A stretch of DNA of 64,000 nt from Azospirillum sp. (lineage in GTDB: Bacteria; Pseudomonadota; Alphaproteobacteria; Azospirillales; Azospirillaceae), in NCBI GenBank assembly GCA_027486405.1, contig JAIXPD010000078.1, positions 97,752-161,751 of the forward strand, in the 5' to 3' direction. The notes under the pieces are model-generated. The model searched no databases. It was not told the origin of the DNA and saw nothing but the letters and a program-made list of their open reading frames with translations. Below are positions 1-6,970 of the stretch, piece by piece (position 1 is the first letter of the stretch; each line of letters opens with the position of its first letter). The position numbers and the translations under genes were made by a program.

Positions 1-67
1 GCTGTCCCTGGTGTAAGGCTGTTGGCGTCCTGTCTTTTCCCGTTCTTTTGAGTCGAGTGGCGGCATC

Positions 68-493
68 ATGGAAACTGTGTTCGGTTCGATCCTCTCCGCG
101 CTGGGTGCCGGTCTGCCGGTGCTGCTGCTGCAAATGGCGGTGACGCTGGTGCTGCTGGCCGCCGGTGTGGTGGTCTACACGCGCATCACCCCCTTCGACG
201 AAGCCCGGCTGGTGGCCGACGGCAACCCGGCGGGCGGGCTGACGCTGGGCGGCTCCATCGTCGCGCTCGCCATCCCGCTGGCGGCGACGCTGGCGACCAG
301 CACGGTGATCCTCGACATCATCCTGTGGGGGGTGGTGGCGGTGATCCTGCAACTGGTCGCCTTTGCCGTCGCCACCCTGCTGATCCGCGATCTGCGCGGC
401 AAGATCGAGGGCGGCAACGTCGCCTCGGCCACCACGCTGGTCGGCATCCAGATCGGCGTCGCCCTGATCAACGCCGCCGCCATGGCCGGGTGA
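68..493 (+). CDS. DUF350 family inner-membrane protein (YjfL-like)
   Basis: A 141-residue protein with about four hydrophobic segments (near residues 10-37, 58-80, 82-107 and 120-140). The segment I-T-P-F-D-E after the first helix followed by G-N-P-A-G-G is the typical DUF350 pattern, and the length fits that family. The biochemical role is unknown; E. coli YjfL is the reference relative. The next gene encodes a PspA/IM30-like coiled-coil protein, the same pairing seen in the enterobacterial yjfIJKL group, which supports a joint role at the membrane. The start has a GAGTGG sequence about 8 nt upstream. Family assignment is fairly secure; function is not. Confidence 0.8.
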   Translation: METVFGSILSALGAGLPVLLLQMAVTLVLLAAGVVVYTRITPFDEARLVADGNPAGGLTLGGSIVALAIPLAATLATSTVILDIILWGVVAVILQLVAFAVATLLIRDLRGKIEGGNVASATTLVGIQIGVALINAAAMAG

Positions 494-506
494 AACGCGC
501 TCAAAA

Positions 507-536
507 AAGCCCCCCAAGCGGTAAGGACAGGGGCTT
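507..536. repeat. CCCCCAAGCGGTAAGG motif copy inside a short inverted repeat
   Basis: Positions 511-526 carry an exact reverse-orientation copy of the motif that is clustered at 3588-4171. It lies between 7-bp arms AAGCCCC (507-513) and GGGGCTT (530-536). It sits in the 167-bp gap between the DUF350 gene and the PspA-like gene. Read on the plus strand no T-tract follows, so this is not a standard terminator of the DUF350 gene. Confidence 0.6.
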
Positions 537-660
537 GCGCCGGAGGGTGAAGGCACCCCATCTGTAGGCCAGTCCGGTCCCGACCGGGCGCGTTGCCGTC
601 CGTCGACACTGATTTGTTACTCTCAGAACCAACCAACCCCGTTGAACAGGAAAATTCCGC

Positions 661-1428
661 ATGCTCTCCTTCATCCGCAACCTTCTTGGCGTGAAGACCG
701 ATCAAGCCGTTCAGGGCGCCGTGGAGGCGCTGGTGCGTTGGGACCCCAAATCCGCCACCGAGGCGGAATTGCGGACCATGGAGCAGCATCTGGACGATCT
801 GGGCCGTCAAGTGGCCGAAGCGCGCGCCGTCTATGACCGCGAGCAGCGCGAGGCCGACGCGATCAAGGCCCTGTCAGCCCAGCGCATGGCCGCCGCCGAG
901 CATCTGCAAAGCCAACTGGCGGGCGAAAGCGACCCGGCCCGTCAGGCCGCGCTGACCAAGAGCCTGGAGACCATCGTCGCCATGCTGGAAGAGATGGCCC
1001 CCGAGATTGAGCGCGAAACCAAGGACGCGGTGGACGCCCAACAGTTCCTGGAAATGCTGGAAAAGAGCTACGCCGACGCCGGGGCCAAGCTGAAATCCGC
1101 CCGCGCGGAGCTGGTGCGCGCCCAACGCGACATGGGCCGCGCCGAACAGCAGCGCGACATGGCCGAACGCCAGGCCGAAGCCGCCCGCCGTGCCGCCGGT
1201 CTGGCCCAGACCACCAGCGGCCTGACCGTGGCGCTGAAGGCGATGCAGGACAGTGCGGCCAAGGATCTGGCCGCCGCCGAAGCCGCCAACGCCAAGGCCA
1301 AGCTGCTGACCCCGACCGCCCCGGAACAGGAAGACCCCAACATCGCCGCCGCCATGGCCGCCGCGTCGGGCAAGCCCGCCGCCTCCAGCCTGTCGGACCG
1401 TCTGGCCGCGCTGAAGTCCAAGGGCTGA
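661..1428 (+). CDS. PspA/IM30-like coiled-coil protein
   Basis: A 255-residue, very Ala/Glu/Lys/Arg/Gln-rich protein that is almost entirely predicted alpha-helical coiled coil from about residue 15 to 215, with no membrane segment and an Ala/Pro-rich tail. Length and composition resemble the PspA/IM30 (ESCRT-III-like) family, in particular the YjfJ branch encoded next to DUF350 proteins. By analogy it would bind the inner-membrane surface and act in envelope stress or membrane stabilisation. Coiled-coil proteins resemble each other by composition alone, so the family call leans on gene context. The start ATG is preceded by an A-rich GGAAAATTCCGC leader. Confidence 0.6.
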   Translation: MLSFIRNLLGVKTDQAVQGAVEALVRWDPKSATEAELRTMEQHLDDLGRQVAEARAVYDREQREADAIKALSAQRMAAAEHLQSQLAGESDPARQAALTKSLETIVAMLEEMAPEIERETKDAVDAQQFLEMLEKSYADAGAKLKSARAELVRAQRDMGRAEQQRDMAERQAEAARRAAGLAQTTSGLTVALKAMQDSAAKDLAAAEAANAKAKLLTPTAPEQEDPNIAAAMAAASGKPAASSLSDRLAALKSKG

Positions 1429-1466
1429 CCATTCACCCCTTTCAACAAATCCTTTTCTCCGGCTTG

Positions 1467-1505
1467 TTGACGCCATTGGTGTAAAGAACTACTTTACACC
1501 AATGG
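1467..1505 (+). promoter_or_regulatory. higBA promoter with 14-bp-arm palindromic operator covering the start codon
   Basis: A perfect inverted repeat with 14-bp arms lies at 1473-1486 and 1492-1505, separated by AACTA. A possible -35 TTGACG (1467-1472) and -10 TACTTT (1490-1495) are 17 bp apart and place the transcription start at about 1502, the A of the higB ATG. The operator therefore overlaps the -10 and the first codon, and the mRNA would be leaderless. The palindrome is certain; the promoter boxes are inferred. Confidence 0.75.
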
Positions 1506-1780
1506 TTCGCACCATCCGCAACAAGCCGCTTCGGCATTTTTTTGAAACCGGTCAATCCGGCAAACTCCCGGTCCAGGGGGCTGCCGTGACGCGCGTCAGC
1601 CGCGTTCTGCGGGCGCTCGATGTGGCGGGGAAACCGGAGGACATGAACCTTCCCGGCTACCATTTCCACGGCCTGGAAGGGGAACGTCGCTGGTCCGTGC
1701 GGGTAACAGCCAATTGGCGCGTTACCTTCGGCTGGGACGGCGTGGACGCCATCGATGTCGATTTGGAGGATTACCACTGA
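1502..1780 (+). CDS. higB: HigB-type toxin (RelE superfamily mRNA interferase)
   Basis: A 92-residue basic protein of the HigB/plasmid-maintenance killer family (RelE/ParE fold). Members cut mRNA at the ribosome when the antitoxin is lost. Family features visible are the N-terminal K-x-L-R-x-F-F-E-T-G block (residues 8-17), the central L-P-G-Y-x-F-H-x-L-x-G segment and the near-terminal W-R-V-T-F sequence before a final acidic stretch. The next gene is a matching HTH antitoxin, with overlapping stop and start. The family N-terminus begins only a few residues before the K-x-L block, which fixes the start at this ATG; it lies inside the palindromic operator and has no ribosome binding site. Its place beside a replication initiator suits a plasmid-stability module. 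Confidence 0.9.
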   Translation: MVRTIRNKPLRHFFETGQSGKLPVQGAAVTRVSRVLRALDVAGKPEDMNLPGYHFHGLEGERRWSVRVTANWRVTFGWDGVDAIDVDLEDYH

Positions 1781-2091
1781 TGAGCGACGCTCCCATCACG
1801 CGGGGCCTCCCCGCCATGCACCCCGGCGAACTGCTGCGCGAAGACATCCTTCCGGCCTTTGGTCGCCCCGTGTCAGACATCGCCAAGCTGTTGAAAGTCT
1901 CCCGCCAGACCCTGCACGCCATCTTGCGCGAAGAAGCCCCCGTGACCGCCGCCATGGCCCTGCGGTTGGGGAAGCTTTGCGGCAACGGCCCCGAGCTGTG
2001 GACGAATTTGCAAACCCGCCACGACCTGGATCGCCTCGCCCGCGAATTGAGCAGCGAACTCGCCGAAATTCCCACCCTGAACGCCGCTTGA
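1780..2091 (+). CDS. higA: HigA-type antitoxin, HTH Xre family
   Basis: A 103-residue protein with an Xre/Cro-type helix-turn-helix near residues 27-70 (S-D-I-A-K-L-L, then V-S-R-Q-T-L-H-A-I-L). The opening M-H-P-G-E-x-L-R-E-D segment is characteristic of HigA/VapI antitoxins. It should neutralise HigB and repress the operon by binding the palindrome at 1473-1505. The ATG overlaps the higB stop (TGATG), indicating translational coupling; this is preferred over an upstream in-frame start that would lie inside higB. Confidence 0.9.
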   Translation: MSDAPITRGLPAMHPGELLREDILPAFGRPVSDIAKLLKVSRQTLHAILREEAPVTAAMALRLGKLCGNGPELWTNLQTRHDLDRLARELSSELAEIPTLNAA

Positions 2092-2123
2092 TATCCCCTA
2101 TCCTTACGCCTTGGGGGCGGCGT
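2081..2123. repeat. CCTTACGCC..GGGGG motif within a hairpin between higA and rep (convergent ends)
   Basis: Arms ACGCCGC (2081-2087) and GCGGCGT (2117-2123) enclose an inner CCCC/GGGG stem (2095-2098 with 2113-2116), whose loop holds CCTTACGCC. The motif copy (2102-2117) supplies the stop codon of rep on the minus strand, and the left arm overlaps the last codons of higA. A bidirectional terminator role is plausible but there is no T-tract. Confidence 0.6.
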
Positions 2124-3495
2124 CCTTCGTGGAACGGCGGGCGGGGACGGTGAAATCGACGTCCTCGATCAGGCCGCTGGTCAGCGAGGACAGGGCGGAT
2201 TTGAAGGTCGGCCAATGGTTCATGCGGGCGGTGTCGGCCACCGCCGCCTTGCGCACCGACAGGATCAGACGCCGCCCGCCCTGGGGGGTGTCCTCCACCC
2301 GTTCCGGGGCCAGTTCGGCCAGCAGCGGGGCGGGAACCTTGCCCTTCAGCGCGTGCAGCACCGCCGCCCACAGGGCGGTGACGTCGTCGGCGTCGGGCAG
2401 GGGGCCGAGATCGGCCAGACCGGCGTCCACCGGGCTGGCGGGGGCGACCTGATCGACGCTGCCGATGCGGCGGGCGCGGCGTCCGGCGCTGTGGCGTTCG
2501 CGCTCCAGATAGGTTTCGGCGGCCTCCTCCTCGTCCTTGGCGAGGAAATCGAGCGTCACCGCCTCCACCTTGCGGCCCTTCCGCTTCATCTTGTCCTCCG
2601 GCATCGTCACGCGGAAGGGGGCGAGCTGGTTGACCTCCGCAATCGCGCGGTCGATGGTGCGGGTGCGCAGGATGCCGAAATCCTTGTAGGCCCCCTCCGG
2701 CACGTTCAGCAGCTTGCGCAGCGTGTCGATGTCGAGTTCCAGCGAGGGGAAATCCATCTGATAGCGCTGCATCCCGATCTCGTAGAGCTTCAGCGCGTAG
2801 GTGCTGGTGACTTTGACCATCGCCGGCCCCGACAGCTTGGCCCAGAGCTGGGACGAGCGTTGGATTTCCAGAAAGGCGTCGGTGAACTGGAAATGGATGT
2901 CGGCGGCGTCGCTGTCCTCCTCCTCCTCCGGGCGGACGTAGCTGCTGAGGATGCGCAGTTCGGCGCGCGACCGCCGTCCGCGAAAGGGGCCGATGACCAC
3001 AAGGCTGGAGTCGAAAATCTCCTTCAGCGCGTCAAAAATCCGCTCGTTGCCCTTGTGGTTGCCGCGCACCACCCGCTTGGGCAGGCGGTAGAGCTTGTTG
3101 GCGAAATTCTGGCTGCCCGCCAGATGGATCATGAAGTTCAACATCTTCTGCGCGGGCAGCGACAGACGGGTCCCGTTGGCCGGGTAGCTGTAAACCGCCT
3201 CCGCCGCCTTGATCAGATGCTTGTAGCCGTCGCGCTCAAAGGTCGCGCTGGCCACCCGCGCCGTCAGGCCAACGGCGGCGGCGGGGCCGACCGCCGTGCC
3301 AGCGTCTTCCGGCGGCAAAACCGCCATGGCGGGAACCGTCAAGGCCGGAACCGGCAGACCGACGTCGTCGCCACCACCCTCCAGGATCGCACCACCGCCC
3401 GCCAGATCGCCCGGAGCCAAAACGGCAAGCGCGCCCGTCGACGGCGTGTCCCCCACCGCCGCACCCCGCGCCTTCCTGCGTCCCGTTCCCGCCAT
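2104..3495 (-). CDS. rep: Plasmid replication initiator protein, Rep_3-like
   Basis: A 463-residue protein. After an Ala/Gly/Pro-rich N-terminus of about 80 residues comes the initiator core: two winged-helix-like regions (about residues 95-200 and 205-320), with L-P-A-Q-K-M-L-N-F early and T-S-T-Y-A-L-K-L-Y-E-I just before the second domain, a pattern typical of Rep_3/RepA initiators that bind iterons. The core ends with a basic K-R-K-G-R-K patch, followed by an acidic linker and a C-terminal extension that is longer than in classical RepE-type proteins. The start has a perfect AGGAGG six bases upstream. The 700 bp in front of the gene carry repeated motifs and a CCTTAC/GTAAGG inverted repeat suitable for autorepression. 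Confidence 0.85.
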   Translation of the reverse strand: MAGTGRRKARGAAVGDTPSTGALAVLAPGDLAGGGAILEGGGDDVGLPVPALTVPAMAVLPPEDAGTAVGPAAAVGLTARVASATFERDGYKHLIKAAEAVYSYPANGTRLSLPAQKMLNFMIHLAGSQNFANKLYRLPKRVVRGNHKGNERIFDALKEIFDSSLVVIGPFRGRRSRAELRILSSYVRPEEEEDSDAADIHFQFTDAFLEIQRSSQLWAKLSGPAMVKVTSTYALKLYEIGMQRYQMDFPSLELDIDTLRKLLNVPEGAYKDFGILRTRTIDRAIAEVNQLAPFRVTMPEDKMKRKGRKVEAVTLDFLAKDEEEAAETYLERERHSAGRRARRIGSVDQVAPASPVDAGLADLGPLPDADDVTALWAAVLHALKGKVPAPLLAELAPERVEDTPQGGRRLILSVRKAAVADTARMNHWPTFKSALSSLTSGLIEDVDFTVPARRSTKDAAPKA

Positions 3496-3534
3496 CGCGA
3501 CCTCCTGCCCCGCAACCGTCGGAGGCTAGATCAA

Positions 3535-3559
3535 TCCTTACCTCAAAAACAAGTAAGGA
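3535..3559. promoter_or_regulatory. Inverted repeat in the rep leader, possible autoregulatory operator
   Basis: TCCTTAC (3535-3541) and GTAAGGA (3553-3559) form 7-bp arms with an 11-bp A-rich spacer, about 40 bp upstream of the rep start. The arms match the CCTTAC half of the repeats beyond, so the initiator may recognise half sites here and repress its own gene, as many iteron initiators do. Confidence 0.45.
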
Positions 3560-3587
3560 AAGGTTTTGCCGTCCGACGCCCGCGAAC

Positions 3588-4171
3588 CCTTACCGCTTGG
3601 GGGCAGCCTGGAGGCACAAGCCTTACGCCCTGGGGCGTGAGGGTGCAGCCCCCGCCCGGTAAGGACCATTCCCCCGAGGGGTAAGGAAGATTCGCCCCGA
3701 CTCGTGGAGTCCTCTGGGGTTTTGCGACGACGAATCCTTACTGAAAGGGAACAGAGTCGGTGGAGCGGATCCGTGTCGGACGCTTGCAGCGTTCACAACG
3801 CGGCAAAAAGGGCGGAAAAGCACAGCACCGATGGATTCGCCGCGACTCGGAACAGCCAATGCGCCCATATCCTTACCGCTTGGGGGCCGTTTTCAACGTC
3901 GAGAGGGGAAAATGCGGGGGTCAAGGAGTCTGGCTCAGGATCCTTACCGCTTGGGGGCTATTGGTCCGCCTTTTATCGGTGGCGTGGAGGCCCCCAAGCG
4001 GTAAGGATGACCCGCGTAAGGCTTTTCCGAGTCGCAAGGGAGAGGGTTCAAGCAACCGCAAGGCAGAGAATGCCCCCAAGCGGTAAGGGATGGCCATCGA
4101 GCATCCTTACGGCTTGGGGGCGCAGACCAAGGTTCGATCACGCATCCCGGCTCATCCCCCAAGCGGTAAGG
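3588..4171. repeat. Probable replication origin: ten CCTTACCGCTTGGGGG motif copies in mixed orientation
   Basis: Within the roughly 700 bp that hold no convincing gene (3496-4196), copies of the 16-bp motif occur at 3588, 3621 (variant), 3649 (reverse, variant), 3671 (reverse, variant), 3871, 3942, 3991 (reverse), 4073 (reverse), 4105 (one change) and 4156 (reverse). Several are exact. Spacing is irregular (22 to 200 bp), unlike classical tandem iterons. The pair at 3940-3958/3990-4008 can form a perfect 19-bp stem, and 4102-4120/4156-4174 one with a single mismatch. The position next to rep argues for initiator-binding sites. No DnaA box was recognised. Confidence 0.7.
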
Positions 4172-4196
4172 ATGGAACCGGGGGTTTCGGGTTAAG

Positions 4197-4949
4197 TTAC
4201 GGAAACGCCAGCAGAAAGACGCCTTGGCTGAGATAGACGCTGGCGGTTCCCATCACAAGATCGCGGCTCCAGCGGCGGAACTGGGCGTCGCTCATGCGAT
4301 CCAGGGCGCGGCGCGACAGGTTGGTCCCCAGCAAAGCCATGACAATCGACAAAAGAATCACCACCGCTTCCACCGTTTGACCGGATCCGCCCCCGATCAT
4401 CGGAGCGAAGTAAGCGACCTTGATCGCGTGCCCGAAGACCTGGGTCGTGGCTTTCGTCGCGACGACGCTTTGCCGGGGCATGTCCGAACGGACGAAAAAC
4501 ACGTCCAACAACGGGCCGGAGATGCCCGCCACCAACTGCACCCCCATGCACAACAGACCGGCGAGCCAACCATGCAGCGGCTTTTGCGCGTCCAGCGCCC
4601 AGCGCTGGGGAACCGCCAGGGCCAAGTAAGGGGTCAAACCCAGGATCAGCAGCGAGACACCACGGTCCGGGACCGCGCCAAACAGGGCGAACAACCCGGC
4701 GGCCACCGCAGCACCACCGCAAAAGCGGCCAACGATGGGCCACTCGACCCGATCACGCCACAGCCACGCGCGCCAGCCGTTGGAGGTGAATTGGGTGATG
4801 CCGTGCAGCAGCATGGCGGCGGGGACCGGCAGCAGCATCAACAGCAGTCCCATCAGCACCATGCCGCCCGCCATCCCGAACAGCCCTGACAAAAACGAGG
4901 TGGCAAGCACGGTGAGGCCAAGCCCCGCCATCATGGGAAGCGTCAGCAT
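4197..4949 (-). CDS. TSUP (TauE/SafE) family sulfite/anion exporter-like membrane protein
   Basis: A 250-residue integral membrane protein with about eight hydrophobic helices, beginning F-L-S-G-L-F-G-M-A-G-G near residue 18 and with a related S-G-P-L-L-D-V-F-F segment near residue 145. This duplicated small-residue pattern is typical of the TauE/SafE (DUF81) family, which exports sulfite, sulfoacetate or other small organic anions. It is divergent from a LysR regulator with a 160-bp intergenic region, so regulation by that protein is likely. Its substrate cannot be told from sequence. GAGGG precedes the ATG by 8 nt. Confidence 0.8.
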   Translation of the reverse strand: MLTLPMMAGLGLTVLATSFLSGLFGMAGGMVLMGLLLMLLPVPAAMLLHGITQFTSNGWRAWLWRDRVEWPIVGRFCGGAAVAAGLFALFGAVPDRGVSLLILGLTPYLALAVPQRWALDAQKPLHGWLAGLLCMGVQLVAGISGPLLDVFFVRSDMPRQSVVATKATTQVFGHAIKVAYFAPMIGGGSGQTVEAVVILLSIVMALLGTNLSRRALDRMSDAQFRRWSRDLVMGTASVYLSQGVFLLAFP

Positions 4950-5109
4950 GAACAGCCCTCAACGGATCAAGATGGTGATGTAAGGATGGAAAGCGGGTGT
5001 CGATCACCGTGTTTCCACCGCAGTCATCGCACGGGATGGGCTTGCGCCACAAACGGCATTGTTCGATGCTTAGCCTCAGGAAAAATTGGGGTCAAGTAAG
5101 GATACGCCC

Positions 5110-6012
5110 ATGCGCAAATTGCCCTCGCTGAACGGTTTGCGCGCGTTCGAAGCGGCGGCGCGTCATGGCAGCTTCACCGCCGCAGCCGTCGAACTGCACG
5201 TCTCGCAGGCCGCGATCAGCCGGATGGTCAAGCTGTTGGAGGAACGGTTCGGCTTTGCCCTGTTCGAGCGGCGGGCCAACGCCCTGACCCTGACCGAACG
5301 GGGGCGGGCGTTGCACCCCACCCTGACCGAGGCCTTCGACCGCATCGCCCACAGGGTGGATCAGGTGACGGCGATGCGCGCCGGTCCCGTGCTCACCGTC
5401 GGGCTGGGGGCGAGCTTTGCCGTGCGTTGGCTCATTCCCCGCCTGTCGCGCTTCCACATGGCCCACCCGGACATCGAGGTGCGGATCGCCACCGGCGGCG
5501 GCGGCGCACCGATGAGCGAGGAATGGACCTGCGCGGTGCTGCTGGGCGATGGCCATTGGCCGGGCCATGAGGCCGAGCATCTGTTTTCCTCGACCATGCA
5601 ACCGGTCTGCGCCCCGGCGTTGGCGCAGCATCTGCACCGTCCGGCGGATCTGCGGGCGGCGACCTTGCTGCACGTCAGCCATTGGCCGGACGATTGGCCC
5701 TATTGGCTGAGCGTGGCCGGGGTGGACCCGCCCGACAGCAACGGGCTGTCCTTTGGCAGCTACGCCATGACCTTGCAGGCGGCCATCGACGGGGTGGGGG
5801 TGGCGCTCGCCCCGCAACCCTACATCATGGACGACATCGCCGCCGGACGGCTCGCGGTTCCCGTCCCGTTGGCGGTTCCGATGCGCTACGCGTGGTATCT
5901 GGTCTACCGCGCGTCCCGGCGCGAGGCGGCGGGCTTCGCCGCCTTCCGGGACTGGCTGTTCGCTTTGGCCGCAGGGGAGTGGGCCGAAGGGAAGGGGGAA
6001 CGGGGCCGGTGA
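5110..6012 (+). CDS. LysR-family transcriptional regulator (GcvA-like)
   Basis: A 300-residue LysR regulator with the N-terminal winged HTH at residues 1-62 (L-N-G-L-R-A-F-E-A-A-A-R-H-G-S-F, then V-S-Q-A-A-I-S-R) and a periplasmic-binding-protein-like effector domain from about residue 90. The first block closely matches the GcvA/AmpR branch. The ATG is preferred over an upstream in-frame TTG (5086) because AAGTAAGGA lies 7-9 nt before it. It is divergent from the TSUP exporter, its most likely target. The effector is unknown. Confidence 0.85.
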   Translation: MRKLPSLNGLRAFEAAARHGSFTAAAVELHVSQAAISRMVKLLEERFGFALFERRANALTLTERGRALHPTLTEAFDRIAHRVDQVTAMRAGPVLTVGLGASFAVRWLIPRLSRFHMAHPDIEVRIATGGGGAPMSEEWTCAVLLGDGHWPGHEAEHLFSSTMQPVCAPALAQHLHRPADLRAATLLHVSHWPDDWPYWLSVAGVDPPDSNGLSFGSYAMTLQAAIDGVGVALAPQPYIMDDIAAGRLAVPVPLAVPMRYAWYLVYRASRREAAGFAAFRDWLFALAAGEWAEGKGERGR

Positions 6013-6034
6013 AGGCGGGCGGCAAACCGCCGCT

Positions 6035-6811
6035 TTACAGCGACAGATCCAACGTGCGTCCCTCGAACACGCGGTCGCGCGAGCCTTCCAGGTGGCGGCG
6101 CATGCGATCGCGCGCGGCGTCGCCGTCGCGGGCGCGGATGGCGTCGAAGATGCCGCGATGCTCGTCGAACACGCCGTCCAACCCCGGGCTTGGCCCCATC
6201 AGCGAAACGCCGTGGAACTTCATGCCGACGGCGATGTGGTCCTTCAGCGCCTGCATGGACGAGGCGTAGTAATGGTTGTTCGTCGCCTCGGCGATGGCGA
6301 CGTGAAAGGCGAAATCGGCGTCGTCGCGGTGGCGCTGGGCGCGGGTGGCGTCGCCCATCAGATCCAGGGCCGCCGCGATGTTGGCAAGGGCGGCGTCGTT
6401 CCAGCGCCGGGCGGCGTGAAAGGCGTGGTCGGGTTCGATGGTGAGGCGGAATTCGTAACAGCGCTGGATGTCGGCGATGGTTTCCACCGGGGCGTAGCCC
6501 AGCAGCGGGCGGCTGTCCTCCACCGCCGCGCGCACGAAGCTGCCCGCCCCCTGGCGGGAGTAGATCAACCCCTCCGCCCGCAGGCGGCGCAGCGCCTCGC
6601 GCACGATGGGGCGTGACACCGCAAAGCGGGTGGCGAGGTCGTTTTCGCCCGGCAGCCGCTCGTCGGGTTGGTAATCCCCGGCGCTGATCTGGGCCAACAG
6701 AAGCTGATAGACCCGCTGCACCAACGGCGTCTGCCGCCCGCGCCCGCCCGGCTCCCCATCGCCAAGGGAGAGCATCCCGTCGCCGTCGCGGTCCTGCCCC
6801 TGCCCGTCCAT
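6035..6811 (-). CDS. GntR-family regulator, FadR subfamily (FCD domain)
   Basis: A 258-residue regulator. The GntR winged HTH is at about residues 28-95 (R-L-P-G-E-N-D-L-A-T-R-F-A-V-S-R and V-R-E-A-L-R-R-L), followed by an all-helical FCD effector domain with the ligand-related residues D-x-x-F-H (near residue 170) and H-x-x-I-F-D-A-I (near residue 220). FadR-type proteins usually respond to sugar acids or carboxylates. It diverges from the kinase/PdxA2 operon, with a palindrome between them, and is the likely repressor. The start is chosen at the second of two close ATGs (alternative 6820) because AAGGG is then about 9 nt upstream. Confidence 0.85.
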   Translation of the reverse strand: MDGQGQDRDGDGMLSLGDGEPGGRGRQTPLVQRVYQLLLAQISAGDYQPDERLPGENDLATRFAVSRPIVREALRRLRAEGLIYSRQGAGSFVRAAVEDSRPLLGYAPVETIADIQRCYEFRLTIEPDHAFHAARRWNDAALANIAAALDLMGDATRAQRHRDDADFAFHVAIAEATNNHYYASSMQALKDHIAVGMKFHGVSLMGPSPGLDGVFDEHRGIFDAIRARDGDAARDRMRRHLEGSRDRVFEGRTLDLSL

Positions 6812-6901
6812 CCGTCGCATCCCTTGCCAACCTGCACAACTTGTAAAGATGTAAACCGACGGAACGCGGCATTTCAAGCGGAAATCCGCATGAGCAACAT
6901 T

Positions 6902-6921
6902 ACAACATGTTGACATGTTGT
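6902..6921. promoter_or_regulatory. Palindromic FadR/GntR-type operator
   Basis: ACAACATG (6902-6909) and CATGTTGT (6914-6921) form perfect 8-bp arms around TTGA in the 159-bp divergent region between the GntR regulator and the kinase operon. The size and dyad suit a GntR/FadR dimer, which would control both directions. Binding is inferred. Confidence 0.6.
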
Positions 6922-6970
6922 CCGCTGTGTGGCTCAATGATCCGGTGATTGAACAACGGAGCCGGATCCC

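Noticed and set aside
3588..4171. CRISPR array
   Set aside because: The 16-bp motif is short, occurs in both orientations and has irregular spacing, and no cas genes are near.
3704..4195. Small open frames in the repeat-rich region, such as a 163-codon one
   Set aside because: Their sequence is created by the repeats (recurring L-T-A-W-G segments) and has no family resemblance.
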